A stretch of 64,000 bases of DNA from Nonomuraea typhae (GCF_009760925.1 NZ_VRLV01000005.1:558001-622000), one strand, 5' to 3'. Positions 22,125 through 30,666 are shown, counted from the first letter of the stretch. Notes: a model not told the origin generated them from the letters alone. A program made the numbers and translations.

Positions 22125-22976
22125 TTGCGTCGCAACGGTCTGCGTACCGCCGTGCTGCTCGGCGGTCTGTCGGCGCTGCTCCTCGTGGGGGGCGCGTGGC
22201 TGGGCGGCGGTGTCGGACTGCAGATCGCGTTCCTGCTGGCGCTCGGGAGCTCCGGGGTCGCCTACTTCTTCTCCGATCGGATCGCGTTGTCGGCCATGCG
22301 GGCGCGGCCGGTGAGCGAGGTGGAGCAGCCCACGCTGTACCGGATCGTGCGGGAGCTGTCCACCGAGGCCCGGCAGCCCATGCCGCGGCTCTACATTTCG
22401 CCTACGGCGCAGCCCAACGCGTTCGCGACCGGACGCAGTCCGCGGCGGGCGGCGATCTGCGTGACCTGGGGGCTGACCCGGCTGCTGGACGACCGGGAGC
22501 TGCGGGGGGTCATCGGGCACGAGCTGTCGCACGTCTACAACCGGGACATCCTGCTGTCGTCCGTGGCCGCGGCGCTGGCCACGATGATCACCTGGCTGAG
22601 CTATGTGGCGGTGTTCTTCGGGGGATCCGACGACGACGAAGGGCCGGGTTTTCTCGGCGCGCTGCTCATGATGGTGCTGGGGCCGGTGGCGGCCGGGATG
22701 GTGCAGATGGCGATCTCGCGTTCCCGGGAGTTCGCCGCTGACGAGTCGGCCGCCCGGCTCACCGGGGATCCGCTGGCGCTCGCGTCCGCGCTGCGGAAGA
22801 TCGAGATGGGCGCCCGGCGCCTGCCGCTGCCGGAGAACAGCCGGTTGACCTCGGCCGCGCACATGATGATCGCCAACCCGTTCAGCGGGTCCGGGCTGGG
22901 CCGGATGTTCGCCAGCCACCCGCCCACCTCGCAGCGGGTGGCCCGGCTGGAGCGCATGGCGGGCTACAAGCGCTAG
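22125..22976 (+). CDS. htpX: HtpX zinc metalloprotease
   Basis: 283 residues from TTG 22125, chosen because CGGAAGGGGG stands just upstream; a longer in-frame version from ATG 22044 lacks such a site. It is a membrane-bound quality-control protease with its active site facing the cytosol. Two helices come first (about 8-25 and 28-48). The zinc motif HELSH (132-136) and the third ligand in SREFAADE (about 203-210) are present, with two more helices between them. The Gly/Asp loop GGSDDDEGPG lies after helix 3. Confidence 0.93.
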   Translation: MRRNGLRTAVLLGGLSALLLVGGAWLGGGVGLQIAFLLALGSSGVAYFFSDRIALSAMRARPVSEVEQPTLYRIVRELSTEARQPMPRLYISPTAQPNAFATGRSPRRAAICVTWGLTRLLDDRELRGVIGHELSHVYNRDILLSSVAAALATMITWLSYVAVFFGGSDDDEGPGFLGALLMMVLGPVAAGMVQMAISRSREFAADESAARLTGDPLALASALRKIEMGARRLPLPENSRLTSAAHMMIANPFSGSGLGRMFASHPPTSQRVARLERMAGYKR

Positions 22977-22992
22977 AGGGCAGAATCGGATC

Positions 22993-24480
22993 ATGGCGTT
23001 ACGCATGCGGCTCAGCCCCGCGGAGCAGCGGGTCTGGGAGGCTTTCGAGACCGGCGAGTGGGTGGCGTTCGCGAAGCCGGTGACGTTTTCCGGCGAGCGG
23101 TGCGCCGCGGGGGAGAACGCACCGGTCGACGGTGACTCGTGGGGGCGCGAGCGGACCGTGCGCGGCGAGGTGATCACGGCGCTGCTGCTGGGGGCGCGCG
23201 AGCCGGCCGCGGGCACGGTTCCCGCGGTACGGCTGCGCGGCGCGCGCATCTCCGGCCAGGTCGTCCTCAGAGCCGGCAGCACCGAGCATGAGCTGACTTT
23301 GAGCGGCTGCCACCTCGACAACCCCGTGGACTGCACCGGCGCCACGACCAGGACGCTGCGGCTCACCGACTGCCACCTGCCCGGGCTCAACGGCGGCGGC
23401 ATGCGGGTGGCCGGGCATCTGAGCCTGTCGGGCTCGATCGTGACCGGCCCGGTACGGCTGGCCCGGGCGGTCTTCGAGAGCGGCCTCTGGATGGGCGGCA
23501 CGAAGATCGTCGCCGGCTCCGAGTGGGCGCTGTACACCGGCGCGATGGTGGTCGACTCGGGCCTCTACCTCAACAACGCCGACCTGACCGGCGGCATGCG
23601 CCTGGTCGGGGCCCGGCTCAACGGCGGCCTGTTCATGAACAACACCGTCGTCCGCAACCCCGGCAAGGACGCGCTGGCCGGCGACAACATGGTGGTCGAG
23701 GACACCATGGAAGGCGCCTTCACCGCCGAGGGAGTGGTGCGGCTGCGCGGCGCCCGGTTCAACGGCACTCTGTCGATCACCGGTGTCATCCGCAGCCCCG
23801 GCACCGAGTACGCGTTGCACGCCAGCCACATGGAGGTGCGCGAACTCGTCCTGCGGCCCGCCGAGCCCATCGACGGCGTGGTCAGCCTCGCCCACTCTCG
23901 CGTCGGCACACTCCGCGACGACCCGGAGACCTGGCCGGCGAAGCTGCGCCTGAACGGCCTGGTCTACGAGGGGCTGCGCGGCAGCATGAACGCCGAGCGC
24001 ATCAGCTGGGCCGGGCGCGACCCGTCGGGATTCCGGCCGCAGCCGTACGAGCAGCTCGCCGCGTGGTACGTGCGCGACGGCAACGAACATCTGGCCCGCC
24101 GTACCCAGCTCGCCAAGCTCCGCGCCCGCCGTAGCACCTTCCGCGCGCCCGGCCGCATCTGGGGCTACCTCCTCGACGGCACGGTCGGGTACGGCTACCG
24201 CCCCTGGCTGGCCGCGCTCTGGTTCGTGTTCCTGCTGCTCGTGGGCACGGTGGCCTTCGGGATGAACCCACCCAGAGCACTCAAGCCCGCCGAGACACCG
24301 GAGTTCGACGCCTTCGCCTATACCTTCGACCTGCTGCTGCCGATCGGGGCGTTCGGGCAGCGCGGACTGTTCGACCCGGAGGGGTGGACGCAGGGGCTCG
24401 CCTACGGGCTGATCACGGCCGGTTGGATCCTGGCCACCGCGTTGATCTCCGGTGCTACCCGGACACTCCGTCCCACGTGA
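22993..24480 (+). CDS. Beta-helix repeat membrane protein of unknown function
   Basis: 495 residues. Residues about 70-330 consist of regularly spaced phrases such as VRLRGARISGQVVL, LTLSGCHLDNPVDC and LYLNNADLTGGMRLVGARLNG, about 20 residues per turn. This fits a right-handed beta-helix related to pentapeptide-repeat proteins. Then comes a helical segment (QLAAWYVRDGNEHLARRTQLAKLRAR) and two or three membrane helices (about 398-418, 470-490). Similar actinobacterial proteins are sometimes called membrane-associated oxidoreductases, but no cofactor motif is visible. It starts 17 bases after htpX, so both may share a transcript. The 3' end overlaps the convergent NUDIX gene by 26 bases. Confidence 0.8.
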   Translation: MALRMRLSPAEQRVWEAFETGEWVAFAKPVTFSGERCAAGENAPVDGDSWGRERTVRGEVITALLLGAREPAAGTVPAVRLRGARISGQVVLRAGSTEHELTLSGCHLDNPVDCTGATTRTLRLTDCHLPGLNGGGMRVAGHLSLSGSIVTGPVRLARAVFESGLWMGGTKIVAGSEWALYTGAMVVDSGLYLNNADLTGGMRLVGARLNGGLFMNNTVVRNPGKDALAGDNMVVEDTMEGAFTAEGVVRLRGARFNGTLSITGVIRSPGTEYALHASHMEVRELVLRPAEPIDGVVSLAHSRVGTLRDDPETWPAKLRLNGLVYEGLRGSMNAERISWAGRDPSGFRPQPYEQLAAWYVRDGNEHLARRTQLAKLRARRSTFRAPGRIWGYLLDGTVGYGYRPWLAALWFVFLLLVGTVAFGMNPPRALKPAETPEFDAFAYTFDLLLPIGAFGQRGLFDPEGWTQGLAYGLITAGWILATALISGATRTLRPT

Positions 24481-24925
24481 TCATGCGGAGGATGGCGGGG
24501 AGGTCGCGCGGGAAGTACGCCTCGTCGGTCGCCTCCAGTTCCTCGGCGCTCCACCAGCGATGGCCCAGGGTGGTCTGCTGCTCGATCTCCTCCATGTGGT
24601 CGAAGGAGACCTCCGTGCCGTTCACCCTGACGGCGAAGAATGTCTGGTCCTGGGTGATGGCGTAGTCGGCCCAGAAGAACTCGATCGTGCCGGTCGTGAG
24701 CGGGCCGGTGAAGGCCGCGGGCTCGGCCTGGATCCCGGCCTCCTCGTACAGTTCCCTGATCGCCGCGTCCAGCAGCGTCTCGTCGTCCTCCGCCGCGCCG
24801 CCGATCGTGAACCAGAACGGATGCTCAGGGTTGGCGGGGTCGAAACCGTGCAGCAGCAGGACCCGGCCTGCGTCGTTGATGGGGAGGGCGCGTGCCGTGA
24901 ACCGGCGAAGGGGGATCTTCGTCAC
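24455..24925 (-). CDS. NUDIX hydrolase
   Basis: 156 residues from GTG 24925. The complete NUDIX box is present: G-x5-E-x7-REL-x-EEAGI, reading GGAAEDDETLLDAAIRELYEEAGI from about residue 40 to 63 (only the pattern matters). It coordinates Mg and hydrolyses a nucleoside-diphosphate-linked compound. The rest of the fold is normal (VLLLHG, FFAVRV, HRWWSAEEL). Specificity cannot be told. It is divergent from the flavoprotein gene across 45 bases. Confidence 0.9.
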   Translation of the reverse strand: MTKIPLRRFTARALPINDAGRVLLLHGFDPANPEHPFWFTIGGAAEDDETLLDAAIRELYEEAGIQAEPAAFTGPLTTGTIEFFWADYAITQDQTFFAVRVNGTEVSFDHMEEIEQQTTLGHRWWSAEELEATDEAYFPRDLPAILRMITWDGVSG

Positions 24926-24970
24926 GCCCGTCAGCCTAAGCGGTGCGGGTGGTTTGGCTACATTGGCCGG

Positions 24971-25465
24971 GTGAAGGTGCTGTATGTGATCGTGTGCGCG
25001 GCGGCGCCCGCTTCGGACGTCGGCCGCCTGGTCTCGCTCGCCCAGGATGCCGGGTGGGAGGTCCAGATCGTCGCCACGCCGCAGGCGCTGGACTTCATCG
25101 ACGTGCCCGCGCTGGAGGCGCGCACCGGCCGGCAGGTGCGCAGCAGGTACCGCAAGCCCGGCGAGCCCAAGCCGCCCCGTCCCGACGCGATCATCGTGGC
25201 CCCGGCGACGTTCAACACCGTGAACAAGTTCGCCCAGGGGATCACCGACACCTACGCGCTGGGGTTGATGGCGGAGGCGCCCGGGCTGGGGATTCCGGTG
25301 GTGGTGCTGACCTTCGTGAACGCCGCGCTGTCGGGCCGGGCGCCGTTCCGGCGCAGTGTGGAGAGCTTGCGGGAGGAGGGGGTCGTGGTGGTGGAGGGCT
25401 CGGACGGGGAGCAGGACGAGCAGCCGTGGGAACTTGCCCTCGAAGCGCTGGTACGGCCGGCGTGA
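24971..25465 (+). CDS. Flavoprotein, phosphopantothenoylcysteine-decarboxylase-like
   Basis: 164 residues from GTG 24971. The fold is that of the HFCD flavoproteins: CAAAPASDVGRLVSLA (FMN site), then VIVAPATFNTVNKFAQGITDTYALGLMAE, which contains the APAT-N-T-KxxxGI signature and the helix with the usual flavin contacts. It lacks the second (CoaB synthetase) domain of bifunctional Dfp, so it is not the cell's main CoA gene. Likely an FMN-binding decarboxylase or prenyl-FMN-type helper. Confidence 0.82.
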   Translation: MKVLYVIVCAAAPASDVGRLVSLAQDAGWEVQIVATPQALDFIDVPALEARTGRQVRSRYRKPGEPKPPRPDAIIVAPATFNTVNKFAQGITDTYALGLMAEAPGLGIPVVVLTFVNAALSGRAPFRRSVESLREEGVVVVEGSDGEQDEQPWELALEALVRPA

Positions 25466-25494
25466 TGGAGGGACCAGCGGTTGGAAACGCGACA

Positions 25495-25524
25495 AACCGG
25501 CGCCTCGGTGGTGAGGTGCCGGTT
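25495..25524. terminator. Bidirectional terminator between flavoprotein gene and rpmG
   Basis: AACCGGCGCCTC (25495-25506) pairs with GAGGTGCCGGTT (25513-25524) over 12 bp with one G-U pair, loop GGTGGT. Leaving on the minus strand it is followed by TGTCGCGTTT; leaving on plus by CGTGCGG. Confidence 0.7.
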
Positions 25525-25638
25525 CGTGCGGTATGCGTGGCAGGAGTGTTGCCCTGCGGAGAACCCGGCCGCGTGTGGAATCGCGGCGGCGGTGCGGCGG
25601 ACCGTGATCGGGAGGTGGTCCGGCCGCGGCCCGAGGAA

Positions 25639-25803
25639 CTAGCGGGTCTCGCGGTGCGCGCGGTGCGTGCGGCAGTTGGGGCAGTACTTCTTCAGCTCAA
25701 GCCGATCCGGGTCGTTGCGCCGGTTCTTCCGCGTGATGTAGTTGCGGTGCTTGCACTCCTGGCAGGCCAGCGTGATCTTCGGCCTAACGTCGGTGGCAGC
25801 CAC
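25639..25803 (-). CDS. rpmG: 50S ribosomal protein L33
   Basis: 54 residues from GTG 25803: VAATDVRPKITLACQECKH, then RNYITRKNRRNDPDRLELKKYCP and NCRTHRAHRETR (shown in pieces). Two CxxC pairs (CQEC, CPNC) make it the zinc-binding form of L33; zinc-free paralogues replace them in low zinc. It lies 72 bases downstream of tRNA-Met and tRNA-Thr on the same strand, a conserved actinobacterial grouping. In mycobacteria and streptomycetes the hadA/hadB genes follow rpmG directly; here they are 8.3 kb away in the other direction. Confidence 0.96.
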   Translation of the reverse strand: MAATDVRPKITLACQECKHRNYITRKNRRNDPDRLELKKYCPNCRTHRAHRETR

Positions 25804-25874
25804 GTGGGAGTGCCTTTCTACGTTCGGGACATGGACACGCCCGTACCCAGGCCAGGTGACCTGGGGAGGGGCCG

Positions 25875-25948
25875 TAGCGGAGGCCGGACTTGAACCGGCG
25901 ACACAACGATTATGAGCCGTTTGCTCTGCCTGACTGAGCTACTCCGCC
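25875..25948 (-). tRNA. tRNA-Met (CAT)
   Basis: 74 bases starting GGCGGAGTAGCTCAGTCAGG. The anticodon loop is CTCATAA. The acceptor stem GGCGGAG pairs with CTCCGCT (terminal G-U), discriminator A. The G-U end pair, not the unpaired end of initiator tRNA, marks it as elongator Met; an Ile2 (modified CAT) identity cannot be excluded by sequence alone. Confidence 0.92.
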
Positions 25949-26108
25949 TTGAGCCGGGCGAAAACAACCCGGACCCGTTGAGGATACCCGACCCAGGGAG
26001 CACATACGTACACCGCCTGGTCAGGAGGGTTGACCTCAATTATGCCTCACCATGGCTTTCATAACAAAAGCCTCAACCGAAGACTTCCGGTGAGGCTGGT
26101 GAAGCTGG

Positions 26109-26181
26109 AGCCCCCAAACGGAATCGAACCGTTGACCTTCTCCTTACCATGGAGACGCTCTGCCGACTGAGCTATAGGGGC
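26109..26181 (-). tRNA. tRNA-Thr (GGT)
   Basis: 73 bases starting GCCCCTATAGCTCAGTCGG. The anticodon arm TCTCCATGGTAAGGAGA carries GGT. The acceptor stem GCCCCTA pairs with TGGGGGC with one G-U, discriminator T. It is about 160 bases upstream of tRNA-Met on the same strand, so both are probably cotranscribed with rpmG. Confidence 0.95.
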
Positions 26182-26232
26182 CTTGTCCGCTGGGCTGTCT
26201 GCGTTGCGGACAGGTGTAACCATACACGGCAC

Positions 26233-27468
26233 TCAACGATGATGCGAACTCGATTCCCGCAATCTCAGCGTCACGACAGCGCCGTCGCCCGACTCGCCGA
26301 ACTCCAGCTCAGCACCCAGCATCCGGGCCTGTCCCGCGGCGATCGTCAGGCCCAGCCCGACACCCGTGCCGCGGGCCGCCGCGCCGCTGGCGAAGCGCTG
26401 CGGGCCGTACTCCCTGAGCCGGGCGAGCATGTCGGACGGGAAGCCGGGACCGTGGTCGGCCACCCGCACCTCCGCGCCGTCCACCGTCACGGTCACCGGC
26501 GGCCGGCCGTGGCGCAGGGCGTTGGCGACCAGGTTGGCCAGGATGCGTTCCACCCGCCTGGGGTCGGTCTCCACCTCGGCGTCCCGGAGCACTACCAGCT
26601 CGGCCTCCTCGGCGCCGGCCGCGGCGAGGGCCCGGCGGGCCAGCGCGCTGAGCAGCCGGCGCTCCAGGACCGGCTGGTCGGCGTGCGCGTCGAGGCGGGC
26701 GACCTCCAGCACGTCCTCGACCAGCTTTCCGAGTACGGCGGCGCGGTCGCGCACCAGCTCGGTGGGACGACCGGGCGGCAGGAGCCCGGCCGCGGTGGTC
26801 AGCCCGGCCACCGGGGTCCGCAGTTCGTGGGCGATGTCGGCGGTCACCCGGCGTTCGGCCGCCAGCCTGGCCTGGAGGGTGTCGGCCATATGGTCCAGCG
26901 CCCGGCCCACCGCCACGACCTCGTCACCGCGCCGCTCGGGGCGGCTGAGGAAGGCGCCGGCCGGGAAGACGCGGGCGGTCAGGTCGCCGGAGGCGATCTG
27001 GGTGGCGGTGCGGGCGACGTGGCGGACGCGGCGGCTCAGTCCCGCGGCCACCGCGATGCCCGCCAGGGAGGCGACCAGCGTGGCCAGGGCGCCGGAGAGC
27101 AGGAGGGTGCCGTCGAGGGCGGACAAGGAGGCCCGTTCCCTGGTGTAGGGGGCGGTGAGGGAGACGACGGTGCCGTCCAGTGCGGTGGCGGCCCACAACG
27201 TGTCGCCCGTCAGGTAGGTGGCGCGGACGCGCTCCTTGGTGACCTGCTCCAGCAGGGGCCGGGGGACGCGGGCCGGGCCGACGGTCAGGCCGGCGTCCTG
27301 GCCTTCCGCCTGGCGTTCCAGGAGGGACTGGAAGCGGTCGTCGAGGGTACGGCGGGCGGCGTCCAGCTGGCTCTCGGCGGTACGGGCGTGGACCAGGACG
27401 CCGATCACCGTGGAGACGGCCAGCGCCGTCGCGGCCAGCGCCAGGGCGATCTTGACGCGCAGGCTCAT
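26233..27468 (-). CDS. Sensor histidine kinase of a three-gene envelope-stress-like operon
   Basis: 411 residues: first membrane helix (5-27), extracellular sensor (about 30-118), second helix (121-145), HAMP domain, then the phospho-acceptor in ADIAHELRTP (His214) and an ATPase domain with NLVANALRHG (N box), VADHGPGF (G1) and GTGVGLGLTIA (G2). All catalytic boxes are present. Its ATG overlaps the regulator stop (ATGA). The organisation lipoprotein - regulator - kinase resembles cseA-cseB-cseC of streptomycetes, but there is no sigma-factor gene in front and the lipoprotein is not obviously CseA. The stimulus is unknown. Confidence 0.9.
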   Translation of the reverse strand: MSLRVKIALALAATALAVSTVIGVLVHARTAESQLDAARRTLDDRFQSLLERQAEGQDAGLTVGPARVPRPLLEQVTKERVRATYLTGDTLWAATALDGTVVSLTAPYTRERASLSALDGTLLLSGALATLVASLAGIAVAAGLSRRVRHVARTATQIASGDLTARVFPAGAFLSRPERRGDEVVAVGRALDHMADTLQARLAAERRVTADIAHELRTPVAGLTTAAGLLPPGRPTELVRDRAAVLGKLVEDVLEVARLDAHADQPVLERRLLSALARRALAAAGAEEAELVVLRDAEVETDPRRVERILANLVANALRHGRPPVTVTVDGAEVRVADHGPGFPSDMLARLREYGPQRFASGAAARGTGVGLGLTIAAGQARMLGAELEFGESGDGAVVTLRLRESSSHHR

Positions 27469-28124
27469 GTGCGCCTCAGCTTGTAGCCGAAACCGCGGAC
27501 GGTCTCGATCCGGTCGTTGCCGATCTTGGCGCGGAGCCGCTGCACGTGGACGTCGACGACCCGGGTGTCGCCGTCCCAGGCGTAGTCCCAGACGTTCTGC
27601 AGCAGGGTGTCGCGGGACAGGACGATCCCGGCGTTGGCCGCGAACTCCAGCATGAGCTTCAGTTCGGTGGGGGTCAGCGGGACGAGGGCGCCGCCGCGCC
27701 GTACCTCCATGGACTGGGTGTCGACGCTCACGTCGGCGAACGTCAGGAGGGCGGGGGCGGCCGCGGCGGCGCGGCGCAGGACGGCGCGGATGCGGGCGTG
27801 CAGGACGCCGAGCTCGAAGGGTTTGGTGACGTAGTCGTCGGCGCCGGCTTCGAGGGCGTTGATGACGTCGATGGCGTCCGTGCGGGCGGAGATCATGATG
27901 ATCGGGATGCCGGCCGACTCCCTGATGCGCCTGGTCAGGCTGACGCCGTCGAGGTGGGGGAGCATGACGTCGAGGACGGCCACGTCGGGGAGCCGCGTCT
28001 CGACGGCGGCCAGGCCGGACAGGCCGTCGGCGGCGGTGCGTACGGCCAGGCCGTGGCGTTCCAGGGCCAGCTGGGTGGCCTCCCGGATCACGGCGTCGTC
28101 CTCGACGAGCAGCACGTCGGTCAT
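27465..28124 (-). CDS. OmpR-family response regulator
   Basis: 219 residues. Receiver domain with the acidic pair in LLVEDD, phosphorylation site Asp52 in VLDVMLPHLDG, and Lys101 in VTKPFE. The C-terminal winged helix (about 130-217) includes LTPTELKLMLEFAANAG and VVDVHVQRLRAKIG, typical of OmpR/PhoB DNA-binding domains. Start ATG at 28124 overlaps the lipoprotein stop. It should be phosphorylated by the kinase encoded next to it. Confidence 0.95.
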   Translation of the reverse strand: MTDVLLVEDDAVIREATQLALERHGLAVRTAADGLSGLAAVETRLPDVAVLDVMLPHLDGVSLTRRIRESAGIPIIMISARTDAIDVINALEAGADDYVTKPFELGVLHARIRAVLRRAAAAAPALLTFADVSVDTQSMEVRRGGALVPLTPTELKLMLEFAANAGIVLSRDTLLQNVWDYAWDGDTRVVDVHVQRLRAKIGNDRIETVRGFGYKLRRT

Positions 28125-28528
28125 CGCGGCGGCACCTCCAGCTTCTGGTCGACGAGGTCGGCCTCGGTGATCTCGCGGTCGGCGGTGACGGTGAAGCGGC
28201 TGTAGTAGCCGGTGCGCTCCATCCATTGGAGGCGGGTGAGGGTGATGGTCGCGGGGATGTCGCACGTGGGGATGCACCAGGTGCCGGACAGCTTTCCCGC
28301 GCCCACGGCGCTGGCCTGGCCCCAGGACGTCCAGCGGACGCCGGTCATGCTGCTGAACTCGGTGAGCGCGAAGTCGCGCGGGCGCTGCAGGGCGTCGCCC
28401 ATGTAGGCGATGACGTAGACGGGCCGGGCGCGCTGCGCGGTGGGGGCCGGGCCCTCGACCCGGACGCCGCCGCCGGCGCCGCAGCCCGCGGCCAGGGTGA
28501 GCGCGAGCAGCGCCGATGCCCTCTTCAT
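28121..28528 (-). CDS. Lipoprotein, first gene of the two-component operon
   Basis: 135 residues. Signal peptide with lipobox LAAGC (Cys16). The exported part carries a Cys pair in GTWCIPTCDIPATI that may form a disulfide, and ends hydrophilic. I recognise no domain. Because it is translationally coupled to the regulator and kinase, it may modulate the kinase sensor in the way CseA or other accessory lipoproteins do; this is inference. Confidence 0.75.
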   Translation of the reverse strand: MKRASALLALTLAAGCGAGGGVRVEGPAPTAQRARPVYVIAYMGDALQRPRDFALTEFSSMTGVRWTSWGQASAVGAGKLSGTWCIPTCDIPATITLTRLQWMERTGYYSRFTVTADREITEADLVDQKLEVPPR

Positions 28529-28584
28529 GCGCCCACGTTATGCTCTTTCCGCATGTCAGCGACCATATGGGCGGCGTGTATCGG

Positions 28585-28788
28585 CTATCCGGCGGCCTTG
28601 TAACGGCGGTCCATCGGCAGCGCGATCACTTCACACAGGTCGGCCAGGTCGACGTGTCTGGCGACCTCGGCGACGGACACGCAATCGGCGATGAGCCAGC
28701 CGTGCTTGCGGATCCGGAGCACCTGGCGGCCGGCGCGCACCGCGGGGACGATCTCGTAGCCATAGGGCCCCACCCATCGCCTGTCCAT
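28585..28788 (-). CDS. Small conserved-type protein of unknown function
   Basis: 67 residues: a basic N-terminus MDRRWVGPYGYE, a central beta-rich RQVLRIRKHGWLIADC, and an amphipathic ending VAEVARHVDLADLCEVI. I recall similar short proteins scattered in actinomycete genomes, sometimes near mobile elements. There is only a weak ribosome binding site, so the start is uncertain. Confidence 0.5.
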   Translation of the reverse strand: MDRRWVGPYGYEIVPAVRAGRQVLRIRKHGWLIADCVSVAEVARHVDLADLCEVIALPMDRRYKAAG

Positions 28789-28859
28789 AGCGAGTCACAG
28801 TAGACCCCAGCACTCTCAATTTTCCCGGCTGACCCCACGCGCTCCTCGCGTCAGTCGCG

Positions 28860-29390
28860 TCAGTAGCGGTAGTAGCCCGCGAAGCCCTTCTTACTGCTGA
28901 TCTCGTCGATGCGGACCACGGAGCCGGTCTCGGGGGCGTTCATCATCTTCCCGCCGCCGAGAAAGATCCCGACGTGGTGCGTCTTGATACGCTTTTTCGT
29001 GATTTTTCCGAAATAGACGAGGTCGCCGGGCCGCGGATCCGACACCCGGTACATCCGCCGCACATGGTCGTTGGTGTTCCCCGGCCCCAGCACGTCGGCC
29101 CCGTGCGCCAGCGCGTAGACCCATCGGGTGAACCCGGAACAGTCCAGCCCCTCCGTGTCCGCGGCCGGGCAGGGTTTGATCTTGCCCTTGTAGCCCAGGC
29201 AGGTCCCCTTGGAGGGGCCCGGATCGGCGGCGTGCCCGCCGCCCCACGAGTAGACGATGTCCCGCCCCTCGATCTCATAGGCGAGCCGGACGATCTCCGG
29301 CGCCACGTACTGCCGGATGGGTGCCGAGGCGGTGGCCAGCAGAAGCAACAGCCCGAGCGCAGGCAGCACCCGCCGCGCCCACCCCGGCAT
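28860..29390 (-). CDS. Secreted NlpC/P60 family endopeptidase
   Basis: About 176 residues from ATG 29390 (an ATG at 29420 is possible). An N-terminal hydrophobic segment LPALGLLLLLATAS acts as signal or anchor. The NlpC/P60 core shows LDCSGFTRWVY (catalytic Cys), THHVGIFLGGG (catalytic His) and NAPETG for the third polar residue, in the normal order. Extra Cys residues in GTCLGYKGKIKPCP before the active site may form a disulfide. Expected role: cleavage of D-Glu-DAP bonds in peptidoglycan peptides. Confidence 0.87.
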   Translation of the reverse strand: MPGWARRVLPALGLLLLLATASAPIRQYVAPEIVRLAYEIEGRDIVYSWGGGHAADPGPSKGTCLGYKGKIKPCPAADTEGLDCSGFTRWVYALAHGADVLGPGNTNDHVRRMYRVSDPRPGDLVYFGKITKKRIKTHHVGIFLGGGKMMNAPETGSVVRIDEISSKKGFAGYYRY

Positions 29391-29470
29391 CTCCCACACC
29401 CCCGATTTACCCAAAACCATCCTAAATCGGGGTCAATTCTCGCCTACTACACGAAAGATCGCGCAGAAGG

Positions 29471-30475
29471 TCACCGGGCCTTCAGGTCCAGCTCCACCGT
29501 CCCCACCGTGAACCGCATCCCCACGACGCCCTTGGCCCGCGGCTTGGTGGTGAACGTCAGCCGCACCTTCTGCCCCCGGTTCAGCTTGGCCACCCGGCAC
29601 GTGACCGCCGTCCCGCTGAACTTGCACCCCGGTGCCTTGACGACCCTCTGCCCGCCGTACGCCCGACCGGAGATCTTGACGTTCGTCACGGGGTAGGGCC
29701 CGGTGTTGGCCACCGTGACCGTGTACGTGCGGCGGTTGCGGACCTGGCCCGAGACCGTCACCTCGGCCGCGGAGGTGGCCAGCTCGCGCAGCTCGGCCTC
29801 GCTGCCGTTGAAGGTGTTCTGCCCGCCGGCCAGCGTGCCCTTCTCCGCCGACTGCCAGAACGTGTGCTTCTCCCAGCCCTTCGGCAGTTCGCCGGGATCG
29901 GCGCCCCAGCGGGCCAGCCAGAGCGGGTTGGCCTTGAACTTGGCGGAGTCGCCCGTGCAGGTGCGCCACCAGCTCGTGGTGGTGTAGATGATCGCCTGGC
30001 GGCCGGTGCGCTGGTGGTAGCGCTTCGTGAAGCCCTTGATCCAGGTGACCATGTCCGCGGGGGACAGGTCGTAGCAGTTGTTCTTGCCGTTGCGCGCGGT
30101 GTACGGGTTGTCCTCGAGGTCCAGCACGCCCGGCAGGGTCACGCCGTCGCCGGTCCACCGGCCGCCGTTGGCCAGGAAGTACTCGGCCTGGGCGGCGCCG
30201 TCCGACTCGTGCGGCTGGGCGAAGTGGTAGGCGCCGCGCACCAGCCCGGCGTCGGCCGCGCCGGCGAACTGGGCGGCGAACGTGGGGCTGATGAAGTCGC
30301 CACCCTCCGTGGCCATGACGAACGCGAACTTCCCGCCGCCGGAGGCGACGCTCGCCCAGTCGATCTCGCCGGTCCAGTTGCTGACGTCGACGCCGATGAC
30401 GCCGTTGGCGGCCTGGGCGGTCCCCATGCCGACACCGGCGAGGGCGAGCGCCGCCATCGCTAAGACACGCTTCAT
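29471..30475 (-). CDS. Secreted GH25 lysozyme with C-terminal Ig-like domain
   Basis: 334 residues. A Sec signal peptide ends near AQA (22). The GH25 muramidase domain (about 25-225) has GVDVSNWTG (first catalytic Asp) and GVLDLEDNPY (acidic pair), plus IIYTTTSWW and FWQSAEKG, all typical. Residues about 235-334 form a beta-sandwich like DUF11/CARDB domains (RTYTVTVANTGPYPVTNVKIS), often used for wall attachment or spacing. Neighbour of an NlpC/P60 gene on the same strand, together cutting glycan and peptide bonds of the wall. Confidence 0.93.
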   Translation of the reverse strand: MKRVLAMAALALAGVGMGTAQAANGVIGVDVSNWTGEIDWASVASGGGKFAFVMATEGGDFISPTFAAQFAGAADAGLVRGAYHFAQPHESDGAAQAEYFLANGGRWTGDGVTLPGVLDLEDNPYTARNGKNNCYDLSPADMVTWIKGFTKRYHQRTGRQAIIYTTTSWWRTCTGDSAKFKANPLWLARWGADPGELPKGWEKHTFWQSAEKGTLAGGQNTFNGSEAELRELATSAAEVTVSGQVRNRRTYTVTVANTGPYPVTNVKISGRAYGGQRVVKAPGCKFSGTAVTCRVAKLNRGQKVRLTFTTKPRAKGVVGMRFTVGTVELDLKAR

Positions 30476-30630
30476 GAGGGTCCCCCTTCAGCTTGGATCG
30501 CGGCTGAGATCTTCCCGGAAGCCAGCATGGCTCGGCAAGTCAGGAAATTTCCGAGAAAGCCGGAGAAAGCCCAGCTCAGGGGCAATCTGCGAACGTATCT
30601 TCACGAAGTGTTTTCGCAGGTCAGAGGCAC

Positions 30631-30666
30631 AATGTGAACATCACATTCGCGTTTGCTTTCGAAAGC
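30631..30666. promoter_or_regulatory. Two adjacent palindromes upstream of the drug-type ABC exporter
   Basis: AATGTGA-ACA-TCACATT (30631-30647) is a perfect 7-bp inverted repeat. Eight bases further, GCTTTC-GAAAGC (30655-30666) is a perfect 12-bp palindrome. Both lie 60-95 bases before the ABC start, a normal place for operators of TetR, GntR or MarR regulators. No such regulator is encoded beside it. Confidence 0.5.
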
